Assembly: GCA_964655065.1 (NCBI GenBank)
Contig: CAZZLC010000004.1
Span: 144,531 to 208,530, forward strand
From: DRPG01 sp964655065
Lineage (GTDB): Bacteria > Myxococcota_A > UBA796 > GCA-2862545
Length of the DNA stretch: 64,000 bases
Direction: 5' to 3'
The notes beneath the pieces are model-generated. The model did not search any database and was not told where the DNA came from. It saw nothing but the letters and a program-made list of their open reading frames with translations. The translations under genes were made by a program, and so were the position numbers. Numbering within the stretch: position 1 is the first letter of the stretch; each line of letters begins with the position of its first letter. Below are positions 34,351 to 43,439 of the stretch, in pieces.

Positions 34351-35361
34351 TCAGACGGGCCGCCCGAGCTCCCGCCGAAAGGCGCACAGCAGAGCATCGA
34401 GCGCCGTCTTGCCGGTGACGTACACTTCGAGGTCGTCGCGACACGCCTGAACGGCGTCGGCGAGCCGTGCGATGCCCTGCGGCCAGAGGCGTTCCGCCCA
34501 CTCGCGCAGTCGCTCCGCCAGGTCGGGGTGCAGCACGGGGACGGGTTCGCCGGCCGCGACCACGGTAGCGTCTCGCAGCAGCTCCTCGCCGAGCTCCAGC
34601 AAGCGGTCCACCTTGGGGGCCCACACCTGACGTCCGCCGCGGGTGAGCCGGTCGGTGAACTCGAACACGGCCCCGAGTGGGCCATCGATCACGGCCAGCA
34701 GAGCATCGCGCTCTGCCACCTGCTTGGAGGGGTCCGTGCCCGCGAGAGCGAGGGCTCGCCCCGGGCAGCCTTGAGCCCAGCGCGCGGCTGCCGCGGCGTG
34801 CGCGATGCCTCGTCCTTCGAGCCACGCCTCGATCTCCGCGGTGGGTACCGTACCGAGGCGCACGAGCTGGCATCGCGAGCGAATCGTGGGCAGGAGCGAC
34901 CTCGCGTTGTGGGTGATCACGAGGAACCCCGTGCCGTCCGGAGGCTCCTCGAGCGTCTTGAGGAGGGCGTTGGCGGCGGGCTCCTGCATGGCCTCGGCGG
35001 GATCGAGAATGACGAATCGCTGCCTGGCCGAGTACCGATGGTACTGGGCGCGTCGGATGACCTCTCGGATCGCCTCGACGGGGATGGTGCGAGCGGCCTT
35101 GGTCGTGTCGGGCTCGACGCGCACCACGTCGGGATGACGACCCGCCAGGATCGGCCGGCACGCACCACAGGCTCCACAGTACCCACCGGGCGCCGGGGGG
35201 GCCTCGCAGTTGACCGCGAGCGCGAGCCGCTCGGCGAGCTGTCGCTTTCCCACCCCCTGCGGCCCCTCGAGCAGCAGCGCGTGGTGTAGCCGCTCGCGGG
35301 CCCAGGCGTCGTAGAGCCGCGCCAGCACTGGACCGTGGCCGAGAAGAGGGTCGGGTTTCAC
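34351..35361 (-). CDS. holB: DNA polymerase III delta-prime subunit
   Basis: 336 aa, the clamp-loader fold. P-loop region EGPQGVGKRQLAERLA (Thr/Ser replaced by Arg, as expected for a non-hydrolysing delta-prime), zinc cysteines C52, C62, C65, C68 (YCGACGACRP), and the SRC arginine-finger motif (IRSRCQLVRL). Delta-prime is part of the loader that places the beta clamp on DNA. Its GTG/ATG start overlaps the folC stop (ATGA). Confidence 0.9.
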   Translation of the reverse strand: MKPDPLLGHGPVLARLYDAWARERLHHALLLEGPQGVGKRQLAERLALAVNCEAPPAPGGYCGACGACRPILAGRHPDVVRVEPDTTKAARTIPVEAIREVIRRAQYHRYSARQRFVILDPAEAMQEPAANALLKTLEEPPDGTGFLVITHNARSLLPTIRSRCQLVRLGTVPTAEIEAWLEGRGIAHAAAAARWAQGCPGRALALAGTDPSKQVAERDALLAVIDGPLGAVFEFTDRLTRGGRQVWAPKVDRLLELGEELLRDATVVAAGEPVPVLHPDLAERLREWAERLWPQGIARLADAVQACRDDLEVYVTGKTALDALLCAFRRELGRPV

Positions 35362-36644
35362 GAGGATCCCGTACTGTCGAGGACCCCCGCGCGCACCAGC
35401 GCTCGCGCCGCGCCTGCCACGTAGAGGCTCCCCGTGACCACGGTCAGCGTGGCACGGGCCACGACATCGGGCAGGGCATCCTCGATGGGGCCCCCCACCG
35501 TGATCGAAGGGTGAAGGCCCGCGATCGCGTGCGCGAGCGACTCCGGATCCCGAGCCCTCGGATGCCGGCCCTGGGTGGTCACGATCGCGTCCACGAACGG
35601 AGCGAGCGGCTCGACGAAGAGTCTCGGGTCGCGCTCCCTCCCCATCCCGAGCAGCAGGGTCCGGCCCCCCGGCTCCGTCTCCTGCTCCAGGAACCGAGCA
35701 AGCTGGACGGCCGCGTCCGGGTTGTGGGCACCGTCGATCAGGAGCCCGGGAGCGGGACGCTCGAGCCTCGCGGGCACGTGGGCCTCCCGCAGACCCGCCG
35801 TCACCGCTTCGTCGTCGATGGCGAAGCCGTGTCGGCGGAGCTGGTGCACCACCCCGAGCGCGACCATCGCGTTGCCCGACTGATGAGGACCACGCAGGCC
35901 GAGGCGCAGTGGTCCAAGGCTTCCGTCCGGCGTCCCGAGGAGGACGGTCCCGTCGGGACGGGTCTCTCCTCGCAGCGCAGGCGGGCCCCAGAGGGGCGCA
36001 CCCAGTCTCTCGGCCACGGCGTCGACGACGGCTCGGCCGTCTGCCGGCAAGGGCCCGACCACCACCGGAACGCCAGACTTCAGAATCCCGGCCTTCTCCC
36101 CTGCGATGCTGGGGATGTCCGGTCCCAGCTGGGCGGTGTGGTCGAGCCCCAGCGACACGACCGCCGTGCAGACCGGACTCACCACGTTGGTCGCGTCGAG
36201 CCGTCCGCCGAGCCCGACCTCGACGACCTGGACATCGACCCGACGCCGCGCGAAGACGTGGAACGCCGCCGCCGTGACGAGCTCGAAGTAGGTGAGCACC
36301 GAATCGTCGGCGCCCGTCGACGCGGCGAACTCGTCGCGAGCGCGCGCCACGCGATCGAGCGCCTCACCGAGCTCGCCGTCGTCGACGGGCTCGCCATCGA
36401 TCGAGACGCGCTCGTTGAGCGCTTCGACGTGGGGGGACATGGTGGTGCCGACGCGGTAGCCCGCACGAACCAGGCTGGCGGTCACCATCGCGCAGACGCT
36501 GCCCTTGCCGTTGGTACCGGCGACGTGGACGGCAGGGGCGGCCAGGTGCGGCTCGCCGAGCAGCCCCAGGAACTGCCGCATGCGGTCGAGCCCGAGTCTC
36601 ACGCCGAACATCGCGGCGTGGTCGAGCACGGGATGCCGTTGCAC
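35358..36644 (-). CDS. folC: Bifunctional folylpolyglutamate / dihydrofolate synthase
   Basis: 428 aa of the Mur-ligase superfamily. P-loop HVAGTNGKGSVCA (40-52), SPHVEALNERV omega-loop, VEVGLGGRLDATNV and DGAHNPDAA all match FolC. It adds glutamate to folates. It sits between accD and holB with stop-to-start spacings of 3 and -4 bases, the known accD-folC order. Confidence 0.93.
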   Translation of the reverse strand: MQRHPVLDHAAMFGVRLGLDRMRQFLGLLGEPHLAAPAVHVAGTNGKGSVCAMVTASLVRAGYRVGTTMSPHVEALNERVSIDGEPVDDGELGEALDRVARARDEFAASTGADDSVLTYFELVTAAAFHVFARRRVDVQVVEVGLGGRLDATNVVSPVCTAVVSLGLDHTAQLGPDIPSIAGEKAGILKSGVPVVVGPLPADGRAVVDAVAERLGAPLWGPPALRGETRPDGTVLLGTPDGSLGPLRLGLRGPHQSGNAMVALGVVHQLRRHGFAIDDEAVTAGLREAHVPARLERPAPGLLIDGAHNPDAAVQLARFLEQETEPGGRTLLLGMGRERDPRLFVEPLAPFVDAIVTTQGRHPRARDPESLAHAIAGLHPSITVGGPIEDALPDVVARATLTVVTGSLYVAGAARALVRAGVLDSTGSS

Positions 36645-36647
36645 GAT

Positions 36648-37622
36648 CTACTCGGGCACGTCGGGCGACTCAGGCTTCACCAGCGGCTGGGCGGCCGCCT
36701 TCGACCCGGGGTGCGTCACCATCACGCTCTCGGGGGGCGGGGCGGCTGGCTTGCCGGTGAGCATGCGCAGGACCCGGGTGAGCGTCGCCTTGAGCTCGGG
36801 CCGGGGCACGATCTCGTCGACCAGTCCATGGTCACGCAGGTACTCCGAGGTCTGGAAGCCCTCCGGTAGGTCCTGACCGATGGTCTCGCGGATCACGCGC
36901 GGGCCCGCGAATCCGATCAGCGCCCCCGGCTCGGCCAGAATCACGTCACCCAGCATCGCGAACGACGCCGCCACCCCGCCGGTGGTGGGGTCGGTGAGGA
37001 TCGAGACGTAGGGGATGCCCGCGGGTTCGAGACGCGCGCGAGCCGCCGATGTCTTGGCCATCTGCATGAGCGACAGCACGCCCTCCTGCATCCGCGCGCC
37101 GCCCGAGGCCGAGATCACGATGGCCGGTACCTTGCGCTCGAGGGCGCGCTCGAAGAGCCTGGTGATCAGCTCACCGACCACGGACCCCATGGAGCCGCCG
37201 AGAAACGCGAAGTCGAACGAGCCGATCTCGACGTCCACGCCACCGATCTCGCCGGCCACCGAGATGAAGGCGTCACTGCGACCCGTGCGCTCCTGCGCCG
37301 ACGCGATGCGCTTCGGGTAGGGCTTCGAGTCGACGAACTCCAGCCGGTCCACCGGCTTGACCTGCTGGTCGTGGACGTTCGCCGCGGGAGGATCGTCGAG
37401 GAGCATGCGGAGCCGCGCGACGGCCGACATGCGGAAGTGGTGTCCGCAGATCTGGCAGACCTCCAGGTTCGCGGACAGGGTCTCGCGAAACAGTGCCTCG
37501 GAGCAGGACGGGCACTTGGTGAACAGGTCCTGGCTGGTCTCCGCGGGTTGATCGCTACCCGGAACCCAGCTCGAGACGAAATCCTTGCGCTGCTCGAACC
37601 AGCGCGGGCCATGATTGGGCAT
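36648..37622 (-). CDS. accD: Acetyl-CoA carboxylase carboxyltransferase subunit beta
   Basis: 324 aa. Zinc ribbon C37-x2-C40 ... C56-x2-C59, then the carboxyltransferase fold (SGGARMQEGVLSLMQM; LTDPTTGGVAASFA; GFAGPRVIRETIG). It makes malonyl-CoA with AccA (not in window). ATG 37622 has GAGG six bases upstream. First gene of accD-folC-holB. Pro-rich C-terminal tail. Confidence 0.95.
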   Translation of the reverse strand: MPNHGPRWFEQRKDFVSSWVPGSDQPAETSQDLFTKCPSCSEALFRETLSANLEVCQICGHHFRMSAVARLRMLLDDPPAANVHDQQVKPVDRLEFVDSKPYPKRIASAQERTGRSDAFISVAGEIGGVDVEIGSFDFAFLGGSMGSVVGELITRLFERALERKVPAIVISASGGARMQEGVLSLMQMAKTSAARARLEPAGIPYVSILTDPTTGGVAASFAMLGDVILAEPGALIGFAGPRVIRETIGQDLPEGFQTSEYLRDHGLVDEIVPRPELKATLTRVLRMLTGKPAAPPPESVMVTHPGSKAAAQPLVKPESPDVPE

Positions 37623-37758
37623 GTCGAACCTCGATCTTCGCAATGGAGCGGCCGCGTCTCGGAGCGCAGCTCCCCGGAACGGATGGTCTATCGTGTGCGC
37701 GGTGTCACGCGCTCGCACGCGTCGCGGCCATCGCTTACGGAGACGCCCGGAGGTCGAC

Positions 37759-38628
37759 GTGATCAACGGTCCCGTCGCGGTGGTCGCACCGTGCCACGCC
37801 TACGACCCCGAGCGCCTCGAGGCGGGCCTCACCATGGCCCGCCGCGCAGGATTCACGCTCGAGGTCTTCCCGGATCTGCTGCAGCCGTACCGCTACTTCG
37901 CGGCTCCGCCAGCCCATCGGGCCGCGCAGCTGATCGAGGCGCTCACCGGCCCCCGCTACGCCGCGGTGTGGCTCGTTCGCGGGGGCTCGGGCATGCTCCA
38001 GCTCCTGCCTGCGCTCGAGGGTGTGGCACTGCGCTCCGACCGGCCGGTGATCGGGTTTTCGGATGCCACCGCGCTGTTCGCGGTCCTCGACCGGCGCGGG
38101 GCCGGTCCCGTTGTGCACGGCCCGGTGCTCCACTCGCTCTCCAGCACCGAGGAGGCCGACGTGGGCGACCTCTTCGCGATGCTCCGCGCGGGTGTCGAGC
38201 CGATTCGCTGGTCGGGCACGCCCTACGTCGAAGGTCACGCGGAGGGGCCCGCGATCGGCGGCAACCTCTGCATGGTGGCCACACTGTGCGGCACCGCACA
38301 CCAGATCGACGCCCGCGACCGGATCCTCCTCCTCGAGGAGGTCGGCGAGCCCCCGTTCCGCATCGAGCGCATGCTCGCGCAGCTCCGGCTCGCCGGCGTA
38401 TTCGACGGCGTTCGCGCGGTGGGGCTCGGCGACCTGGGCGACGTGCCGGCGGACGCCACCTACACCATGCGCGACGTCGTGATGGATACGCTGGGACCAC
38501 TCGGCGTGCCGGTGGTCGCCGACCTCCCCTTCGGTCACCGTGCGCGCAACCAGCCCTTCGTCTGGGGATCGCGCGCGGTCGTCGACGGAGCCGAAGTCAG
38601 GTTCTCTCCCCCCCAACCGCTCGCCTGA
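37759..38628 (+). CDS. S66-family peptidase (LD-carboxypeptidase / MccF type)
   Basis: 289 aa. The nucleophile Ser101 is in PVIGFSDATALF, the LLLEEVGEPPFRIERML segment carries the Glu, and FGHRARNQPFVWG the His; RGGSG (74-78) is the related oxyanion segment. LD-carboxypeptidases trim murein tetrapeptides in recycling; some relatives give immunity to microcin C. GTG 37759 is five bases after GGAGG. It has no signal peptide, so it is cytoplasmic. Confidence 0.87.
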   Translation: MINGPVAVVAPCHAYDPERLEAGLTMARRAGFTLEVFPDLLQPYRYFAAPPAHRAAQLIEALTGPRYAAVWLVRGGSGMLQLLPALEGVALRSDRPVIGFSDATALFAVLDRRGAGPVVHGPVLHSLSSTEEADVGDLFAMLRAGVEPIRWSGTPYVEGHAEGPAIGGNLCMVATLCGTAHQIDARDRILLLEEVGEPPFRIERMLAQLRLAGVFDGVRAVGLGDLGDVPADATYTMRDVVMDTLGPLGVPVVADLPFGHRARNQPFVWGSRAVVDGAEVRFSPPQPLA

Positions 38629-38644
38629 CGGAGGGCCCGCGTCC

Positions 38645-40093
38645 ATGTACGAACACCGACCCGACCTCGAGACCCGCACCAAGATCGTCGCGACCCTCGG
38701 CCCGGCCTCGTGGGACGAGCCGACCCTCACCGAGATCCTCCGTGCGGGGGTCGACGTGTGCAGGATCAACTGCTCCCACGCCGACCACGACAGCATCCGG
38801 CGTCAGGTCGCTCGCGTGCGCCGGGCGGCCATGAACCTCTCCAAGCCGACCGCGATCCTCCTCGATCTCCAGGGACCGAAGGTCCGCACCGGCAAGGTCG
38901 AGGAACCCGTCGAGCTGCTGAAGGGCGACACCCTCACCGTGGTGATGACCCCTGGCGACGTCGAGGGGCGGCGCCGCATCGGCACGACCTACCTCCAGAT
39001 GGTCGACGACGTGAAGGTCGACGACCCCGTGCTCTTCGCCGACGGCGCGCTCTTCGGGCGCGTGGTGGCCGTGCGGCCGGGCACTCCTGGCGAGGTCGAC
39101 ATCGAGATCGACCAGGGCGGGACCCTCACCAGCTTCAAGGGCATCAATCTCCCCACCGTCGACCTGTCGATTCCGTGTCTCACCGAGAAGGACCTCGGTG
39201 ACCTCGCCGTCGGGGTCGACGTGGGCGTCGACTACGTGGCCCTGTCGTTCGTGCAGCGGGCCGAGGACGTGGTGGAGCTGCAGAACGAGCTCTCGCGGCT
39301 CGGCCACGAAGGCCTGCCCGTGATCGCGAAGATCGAGAAGCCCGGCGCGGTCGAGCGGATCGAGTCGATCCTGGAGGTCGCGGACGGCGTGATGGTCGCG
39401 CGAGGCGATCTCGGCGTCGAGGTGAGCATCGAGAAGGTTCCCGTCTTCCAGAAGCGGATCCTCGAGGCCGCCTACAAGGCGGGCAAGCTCTCCATCACCG
39501 CGACCCAGATGCTCGACTCGATGGAGCGGAACCCGCGCCCCACGAGGGCCGAGACCACCGACGTGGCGAACGCCATTCTCGACGGCACCGACGCAGTCAT
39601 GCTGTCGGGCGAGACCGCGATCGGACGCTTCCCCGTGCAGGCGGTCCAGATGATGGACCGGATCAGTCGGGAAGTGGAGGGTTCGAGCTTCTTCGGCACC
39701 CGTACGCTCGAGCGGGTGCCGACGTTCCCCGGCACCTCGGGCCTCGTGGTGCGGAGTGCCTGTGTCGCGTCGTCCGAGCAGGCCCGGCCGCTCGTGGTCT
39801 TCTCGTGGACCGGCCACACGGCGCGCCAGGCTTCGAAGACGCGCCCCCGTGGGCCTCTCTTCGCGCTGACGAGCAACCCGCGGACGGCCGACCAGCTCTC
39901 CCTCGCGTGGGGAGTGACCCCGATCGTGGTGCCGCCGGTGGGCACCACCGACGACATGATCCGGATCGGCGAGCAGGCCCTCCTCGAGGCCGGACGCATC
40001 CACCGCGGCGAAGAGATCGTGATCCTGGCCGGTCAGACGCCGATGCGCGAGACGGCGAACCTCATGAAGATCCACCAGGCGGGCGAGGGCTGA
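38645..40093 (+). CDS. pyk: Pyruvate kinase
   Basis: 482 aa, normal length. RTKIVATLGPAS start, RINCSHAD, IAKIEKPGAVERI (catalytic Lys), MVARGDLGVEV (metal site), ATQMLDSMERNPRPTRAE. Converts PEP and ADP to pyruvate and ATP. The C-terminal allosteric domain is present. Sixteen bases after the S66 peptidase gene. The 3' end overlaps the convergent GNAT gene by 32 bases. Confidence 0.96.
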   Translation: MYEHRPDLETRTKIVATLGPASWDEPTLTEILRAGVDVCRINCSHADHDSIRRQVARVRRAAMNLSKPTAILLDLQGPKVRTGKVEEPVELLKGDTLTVVMTPGDVEGRRRIGTTYLQMVDDVKVDDPVLFADGALFGRVVAVRPGTPGEVDIEIDQGGTLTSFKGINLPTVDLSIPCLTEKDLGDLAVGVDVGVDYVALSFVQRAEDVVELQNELSRLGHEGLPVIAKIEKPGAVERIESILEVADGVMVARGDLGVEVSIEKVPVFQKRILEAAYKAGKLSITATQMLDSMERNPRPTRAETTDVANAILDGTDAVMLSGETAIGRFPVQAVQMMDRISREVEGSSFFGTRTLERVPTFPGTSGLVVRSACVASSEQARPLVVFSWTGHTARQASKTRPRGPLFALTSNPRTADQLSLAWGVTPIVVPPVGTTDDMIRIGEQALLEAGRIHRGEEIVILAGQTPMRETANLMKIHQAGEG

Positions 40094-40973
40094 GCGTCCA
40101 CCTGAACCTGCGGTAGCGCGCCACCTCGGGGACACCGTTGCGAGCGAAGCACCCGCGCATCGCCACGTTGGAGAGCGAGGTGCCGCCTCGGTAGACCCGG
40201 CCCCCCTGCGCCCGGAGCATCGCGAATCCGTGGCGCTGCAGCCCCGCTCCGAGGCCCTGTCCGCGCAGTGCCGGGTCCAGGGCGAGGAGCGTGATGGTGG
40301 ACCACCCGTCCGCGGGATCGACCTGCGCACAGACGAACGCGGTGAAGCGGGCATCTTGCCGCCTCCGCCCAAGGTGCACGACCTCCTCGAGGACGCGGGT
40401 CCGTCGGGGTCGGCCGAGCATCGTGTGCAGCGCACGCCGGGGGGATGCGCCGGGCTCGAGCCCGTCCGGCTCGTCCGAGGCGCAGCGAGCGAGCACTGCG
40501 GCGGCGGTTGCCCGGTCGGGCGCGGGGTCGAACACCAGCCCATCGCCCGGGGCGTTACCCGGAAGCTGGTCGAGCGGCGCCTCGAACTCGACCCGACCGT
40601 CGCGTTCGACCGCGCCCGTGCGACGGCTGGCGGCGACCAGGGCGTCGGTGCACCGACCGACCTCCACCTGGAGGTCCACCCTACGGAATGCCTGGTCCCG
40701 GGCGACCGCGACCAGCTCGTCGACCAGCGAGGCCGCGCGCACATCGAGCCCGTCCCGGGTGCGGGGAGCGACGAGGAGGAGCGCGTCGTCGTCGGGGACC
40801 ATCCAGCTGACGGCCACGATGGCGCCCCGGGCGTCGCAGACGTAGCGGCGGCGCGCGGCCCAGGCGGAGTCCCCGAGGCGCACCCGCATTCCGTCGAGCC
40901 GTTCCCGAGATGGGGGATCGACGAAGGCCGCCGCAACGAAGGCATCGAGGTGCTCGGCGGTGAGCGCGGGCAT
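40062..40973 (-). CDS. GNAT-family N-acetyltransferase
   Basis: 303 aa. The acetyl-CoA-binding motif LDPALRGQGLGAGLQRHGF is near residue 240, followed by NVAMRGCFARNG. The N-terminal half looks like a second, degenerate GNAT fold. Substrate unknown. The ATG at 40973 overlaps the stop of the amidohydrolase gene (TGATG), so both are translated together. Confidence 0.8.
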   Translation of the reverse strand: MPALTAEHLDAFVAAAFVDPPSRERLDGMRVRLGDSAWAARRRYVCDARGAIVAVSWMVPDDDALLLVAPRTRDGLDVRAASLVDELVAVARDQAFRRVDLQVEVGRCTDALVAASRRTGAVERDGRVEFEAPLDQLPGNAPGDGLVFDPAPDRATAAAVLARCASDEPDGLEPGASPRRALHTMLGRPRRTRVLEEVVHLGRRRQDARFTAFVCAQVDPADGWSTITLLALDPALRGQGLGAGLQRHGFAMLRAQGGRVYRGGTSLSNVAMRGCFARNGVPEVARYRRFRWTLSPRPPGGSS

Positions 40974-41674
40974 CAGCTCGGCTCGAAGTGCGCGACGAGG
41001 TCGCCCACCAGCCGGTTGCGCTGGTCGGCATCGGCGAGAAGGTCCTGGCGCACCTCGAGCTCGAGGGCCACGCGACCGTGGGCTTCCGAGTGTCGGTCCG
41101 CCGCGTACATCAGGCCCTCGCGACCCGACCAGGGTCGGTTGAGGGCAACCCGCCAGCCCGCCGACGAGAGGTGCGCCGCGAGACGGATCGCCGGAGGCTC
41201 CCAGTGGTTGAACAGCACGCCCACCTCCATCTCCCGGCGCTCGCCCTCGTAGCTCGGAGTGAACGAGTGCAGCGAGAACACGAGGGCCCACGGCGCTGCC
41301 GCCACCATCGCGTCGCAGGCCGCGTGGTAGTCGCGGTGCAGCGCCATGCGGAGCGACCGCTCCGGTTCGGTGAGCCCGGCGTTCAGAGCCACCGGCTGCC
41401 CGTCGGCGTGGGTGCGGAAGAGGTTCGGCTGGTCGGGTCCGCGGTTCGGGTCGATCAGCAGCCGCGAGAATCCGGCGAGGGTGGCCGGCCAGTTCGTGCG
41501 CGCGGCGAGGGCCTCGGTGAGGTCGGCGACGCCGAGGTCGTGGGACCAGTGTGTGCCGAGTAGCCGCTCGTCGGCCTCGGGCCACGCCCAACCCGGGGGG
41601 AGCCGCTCGGTGGCGTGCTCGCAGGTCAGCACCACCGGCGCGTCACGCCGTCCGGTCAGTGAGCGGTGACTCAT
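40973..41674 (-). CDS. N-formylglutamate amidohydrolase-family protein
   Basis: 233 aa. APVVLTCEHATERLPPG, the THWSHDLGVADLTEALA segment, the RLLIDPNRGP motif and VFSLHSFTPSY match the HutG-type family that hydrolyses N-formylglutamate (histidine degradation). No other hut genes are here, and related enzymes act on other N-acyl amino acids. ATG 41674 overlaps the lipoprotein gene stop (ATGA). Confidence 0.82.
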   Translation of the reverse strand: MSHRSLTGRRDAPVVLTCEHATERLPPGWAWPEADERLLGTHWSHDLGVADLTEALAARTNWPATLAGFSRLLIDPNRGPDQPNLFRTHADGQPVALNAGLTEPERSLRMALHRDYHAACDAMVAAAPWALVFSLHSFTPSYEGERREMEVGVLFNHWEPPAIRLAAHLSSAGWRVALNRPWSGREGLMYAADRHSEAHGRVALELEVRQDLLADADQRNRLVGDLVAHFEPS

Positions 41675-43437
41675 GGTGAAGCGTTGCTCGCCGTGCAGGG
41701 GGCGTCGCCGCAGTGGTGGACGATGCGTTGGGGATCCGAGGGGTCCAGATAGTCGACCACCTGTTGCCGAGCGGCATCCCAGCCGCGGGGAGCCTGATGG
41801 GCGCCGGTGACCGGAGCGGGCCGATTGCCCGGCGGGGGCAGTTCGCGCTCGGGGTCGAACCACACGAGCGCGCGAGCCGGCGACGGTGCAGGGGTGGCGA
41901 TCGTCGCGAGCCCGGAGGTCTCGAGGGGAGCGGGCTCCGCGACCGGCAGCTCGGTGGCCCGGGCGAATGCCGCGCTCGTGAAGTTGGGGACCTGTTCGTC
42001 CCCCACGCTGACCTGGTAGAGGAAGGGGCGCTCGGCGAGATCGACGGCGTAGGCGATCGGATCGACGGGGTCCCACCACATCTGGGTGACCGCGTAGAGC
42101 ACCTGACGGTCGCCAGGGTCTGGAATCTGGTCGACGAGGCCCTGCTCCAGCACGCTCCAGTTGCTCGACCGTTCCAGCATCGTGGACCACATCGCCCCGC
42201 CCACGTGCAGCGCCGACGCCTCGAACCCGGGGTCCTCGGCGAGCATCACCGCCCCCTCGATCGCGCCGAGCGAGATGCCGTAGTACACGACGCGCGCGGG
42301 GTCGGGCAGCGACTGCCCGTCCCGACCCTCGAACGCGGGCCCGCTCGTGAAGGTGCCGTCCCGGATGCCCTCGACGAGGGTGCGGACGTTGACCTGCGCC
42401 TGCACCAGCAGCTCGGGGACCCGAGGGAACTGGCCGAAGTCCTGGGCGGCGGCCAGCGGAACCCCGAGGTCGGACGTGGAGAGCCCCCGCCAGCTCGTCG
42501 CCACCACGATCGCACCGAGCTCGTCCGCGAGCTGCCTCACGCCGTCGCCGTCGTCGCCGCTCGCCAGGTAGGAGGCCGGAGACGAGAAGATCCCGTGACC
42601 GAACACCATCACCGGCACCGTACCGGCGGCGCGATCCGCCACCGAGGCCGGGACGTGCACGAAAAGGTCGGCCTCGGCCTCGCCGCGCGGCACGACCGCC
42701 CCGGTGTCGGTCAGGTCGAGCCGCCCGTCGTCGCCGACGACGTCCACGACGGGGAAGGTGCCCTGGTACGCTCGCCAGGTGAGCGTCCTCGAGCGCCCCG
42801 CCTCGTCCTCGACGAGGCTCGGCGGGCCGAGGACGTCGACGTGTGCGATCGCCGATCGAAGCGGGGCCGTCCCGTCCGCCACGGGGAAGGACCACGCCAC
42901 CGCGACCCTCTCCCGAGAGATGTCGAGCTCGGCGAGCCGATCGAGCAGCGGCCCCGTGACCTCGCCGTCGGCGACGAACGAAGGGGGCCGGTCGAGCACG
43001 TCGGTCGTGACCACCACGGCGACGTCGACCCCGATGGGCAGCGCACCGAGCGGGCGAACCACGAGCGCAGGGTCGTCGACGGCGGCGGCGTCCAGCTCGG
43101 CAAAGCAGGGCAGCCGGTCGCCAGAGTCCAGGTCGACGAGGAGGACCGCCTCTCCGTCAGGCTCCTCGGGACCCCGGAGTCGTGTTCCGTCGAGCCCGGG
43201 CCACCGGAGCACCGCGACCTGTCCCGGGGAGAACCCCCGGCGCCAGGCCAGGCTCTCGGTGTCCAGCGGCGTGTCGAAGCCCGGGTCGGGGAGGCCCGTC
43301 AGCGACAGGCGCCCATCACGCACCATCGTCCCCTGCGGAAACGGGTTCGCCAGCCCCTGGCCGAGCGGACCGTCCGGCTCCGGGAGGCGCTCGACCGTCG
43401 GCGCGCACCCCACGACAGACCACAGGAGCCACCGCAT
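41671..43437 (-). CDS. Putative lipoprotein alpha/beta-hydrolase
   Basis: 588 aa. N-terminus MRWLLWSVVGC is a lipoprotein signal with Cys11. A beta-rich N-terminal part (to about 300) precedes an alpha/beta-hydrolase-like region: VMVFGHGIFSSPASYL and YYGISLGAIEGAVM with GISLG as nucleophile elbow. Other triad members were not assigned. Likely an envelope lipase or esterase. The gene overlaps no upstream stop; the methylase ends two bases before it. Confidence 0.72.
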   Translation of the reverse strand: MRWLLWSVVGCAPTVERLPEPDGPLGQGLANPFPQGTMVRDGRLSLTGLPDPGFDTPLDTESLAWRRGFSPGQVAVLRWPGLDGTRLRGPEEPDGEAVLLVDLDSGDRLPCFAELDAAAVDDPALVVRPLGALPIGVDVAVVVTTDVLDRPPSFVADGEVTGPLLDRLAELDISRERVAVAWSFPVADGTAPLRSAIAHVDVLGPPSLVEDEAGRSRTLTWRAYQGTFPVVDVVGDDGRLDLTDTGAVVPRGEAEADLFVHVPASVADRAAGTVPVMVFGHGIFSSPASYLASGDDGDGVRQLADELGAIVVATSWRGLSTSDLGVPLAAAQDFGQFPRVPELLVQAQVNVRTLVEGIRDGTFTSGPAFEGRDGQSLPDPARVVYYGISLGAIEGAVMLAEDPGFEASALHVGGAMWSTMLERSSNWSVLEQGLVDQIPDPGDRQVLYAVTQMWWDPVDPIAYAVDLAERPFLYQVSVGDEQVPNFTSAAFARATELPVAEPAPLETSGLATIATPAPSPARALVWFDPERELPPPGNRPAPVTGAHQAPRGWDAARQQVVDYLDPSDPQRIVHHCGDAPCTASNASP

Positions 43438-43439
43438 CG

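Noticed and set aside
38597..40945. 782-residue open frame on the minus strand
   Set aside because: Antisense to pyruvate kinase and out of frame with the GNAT gene.
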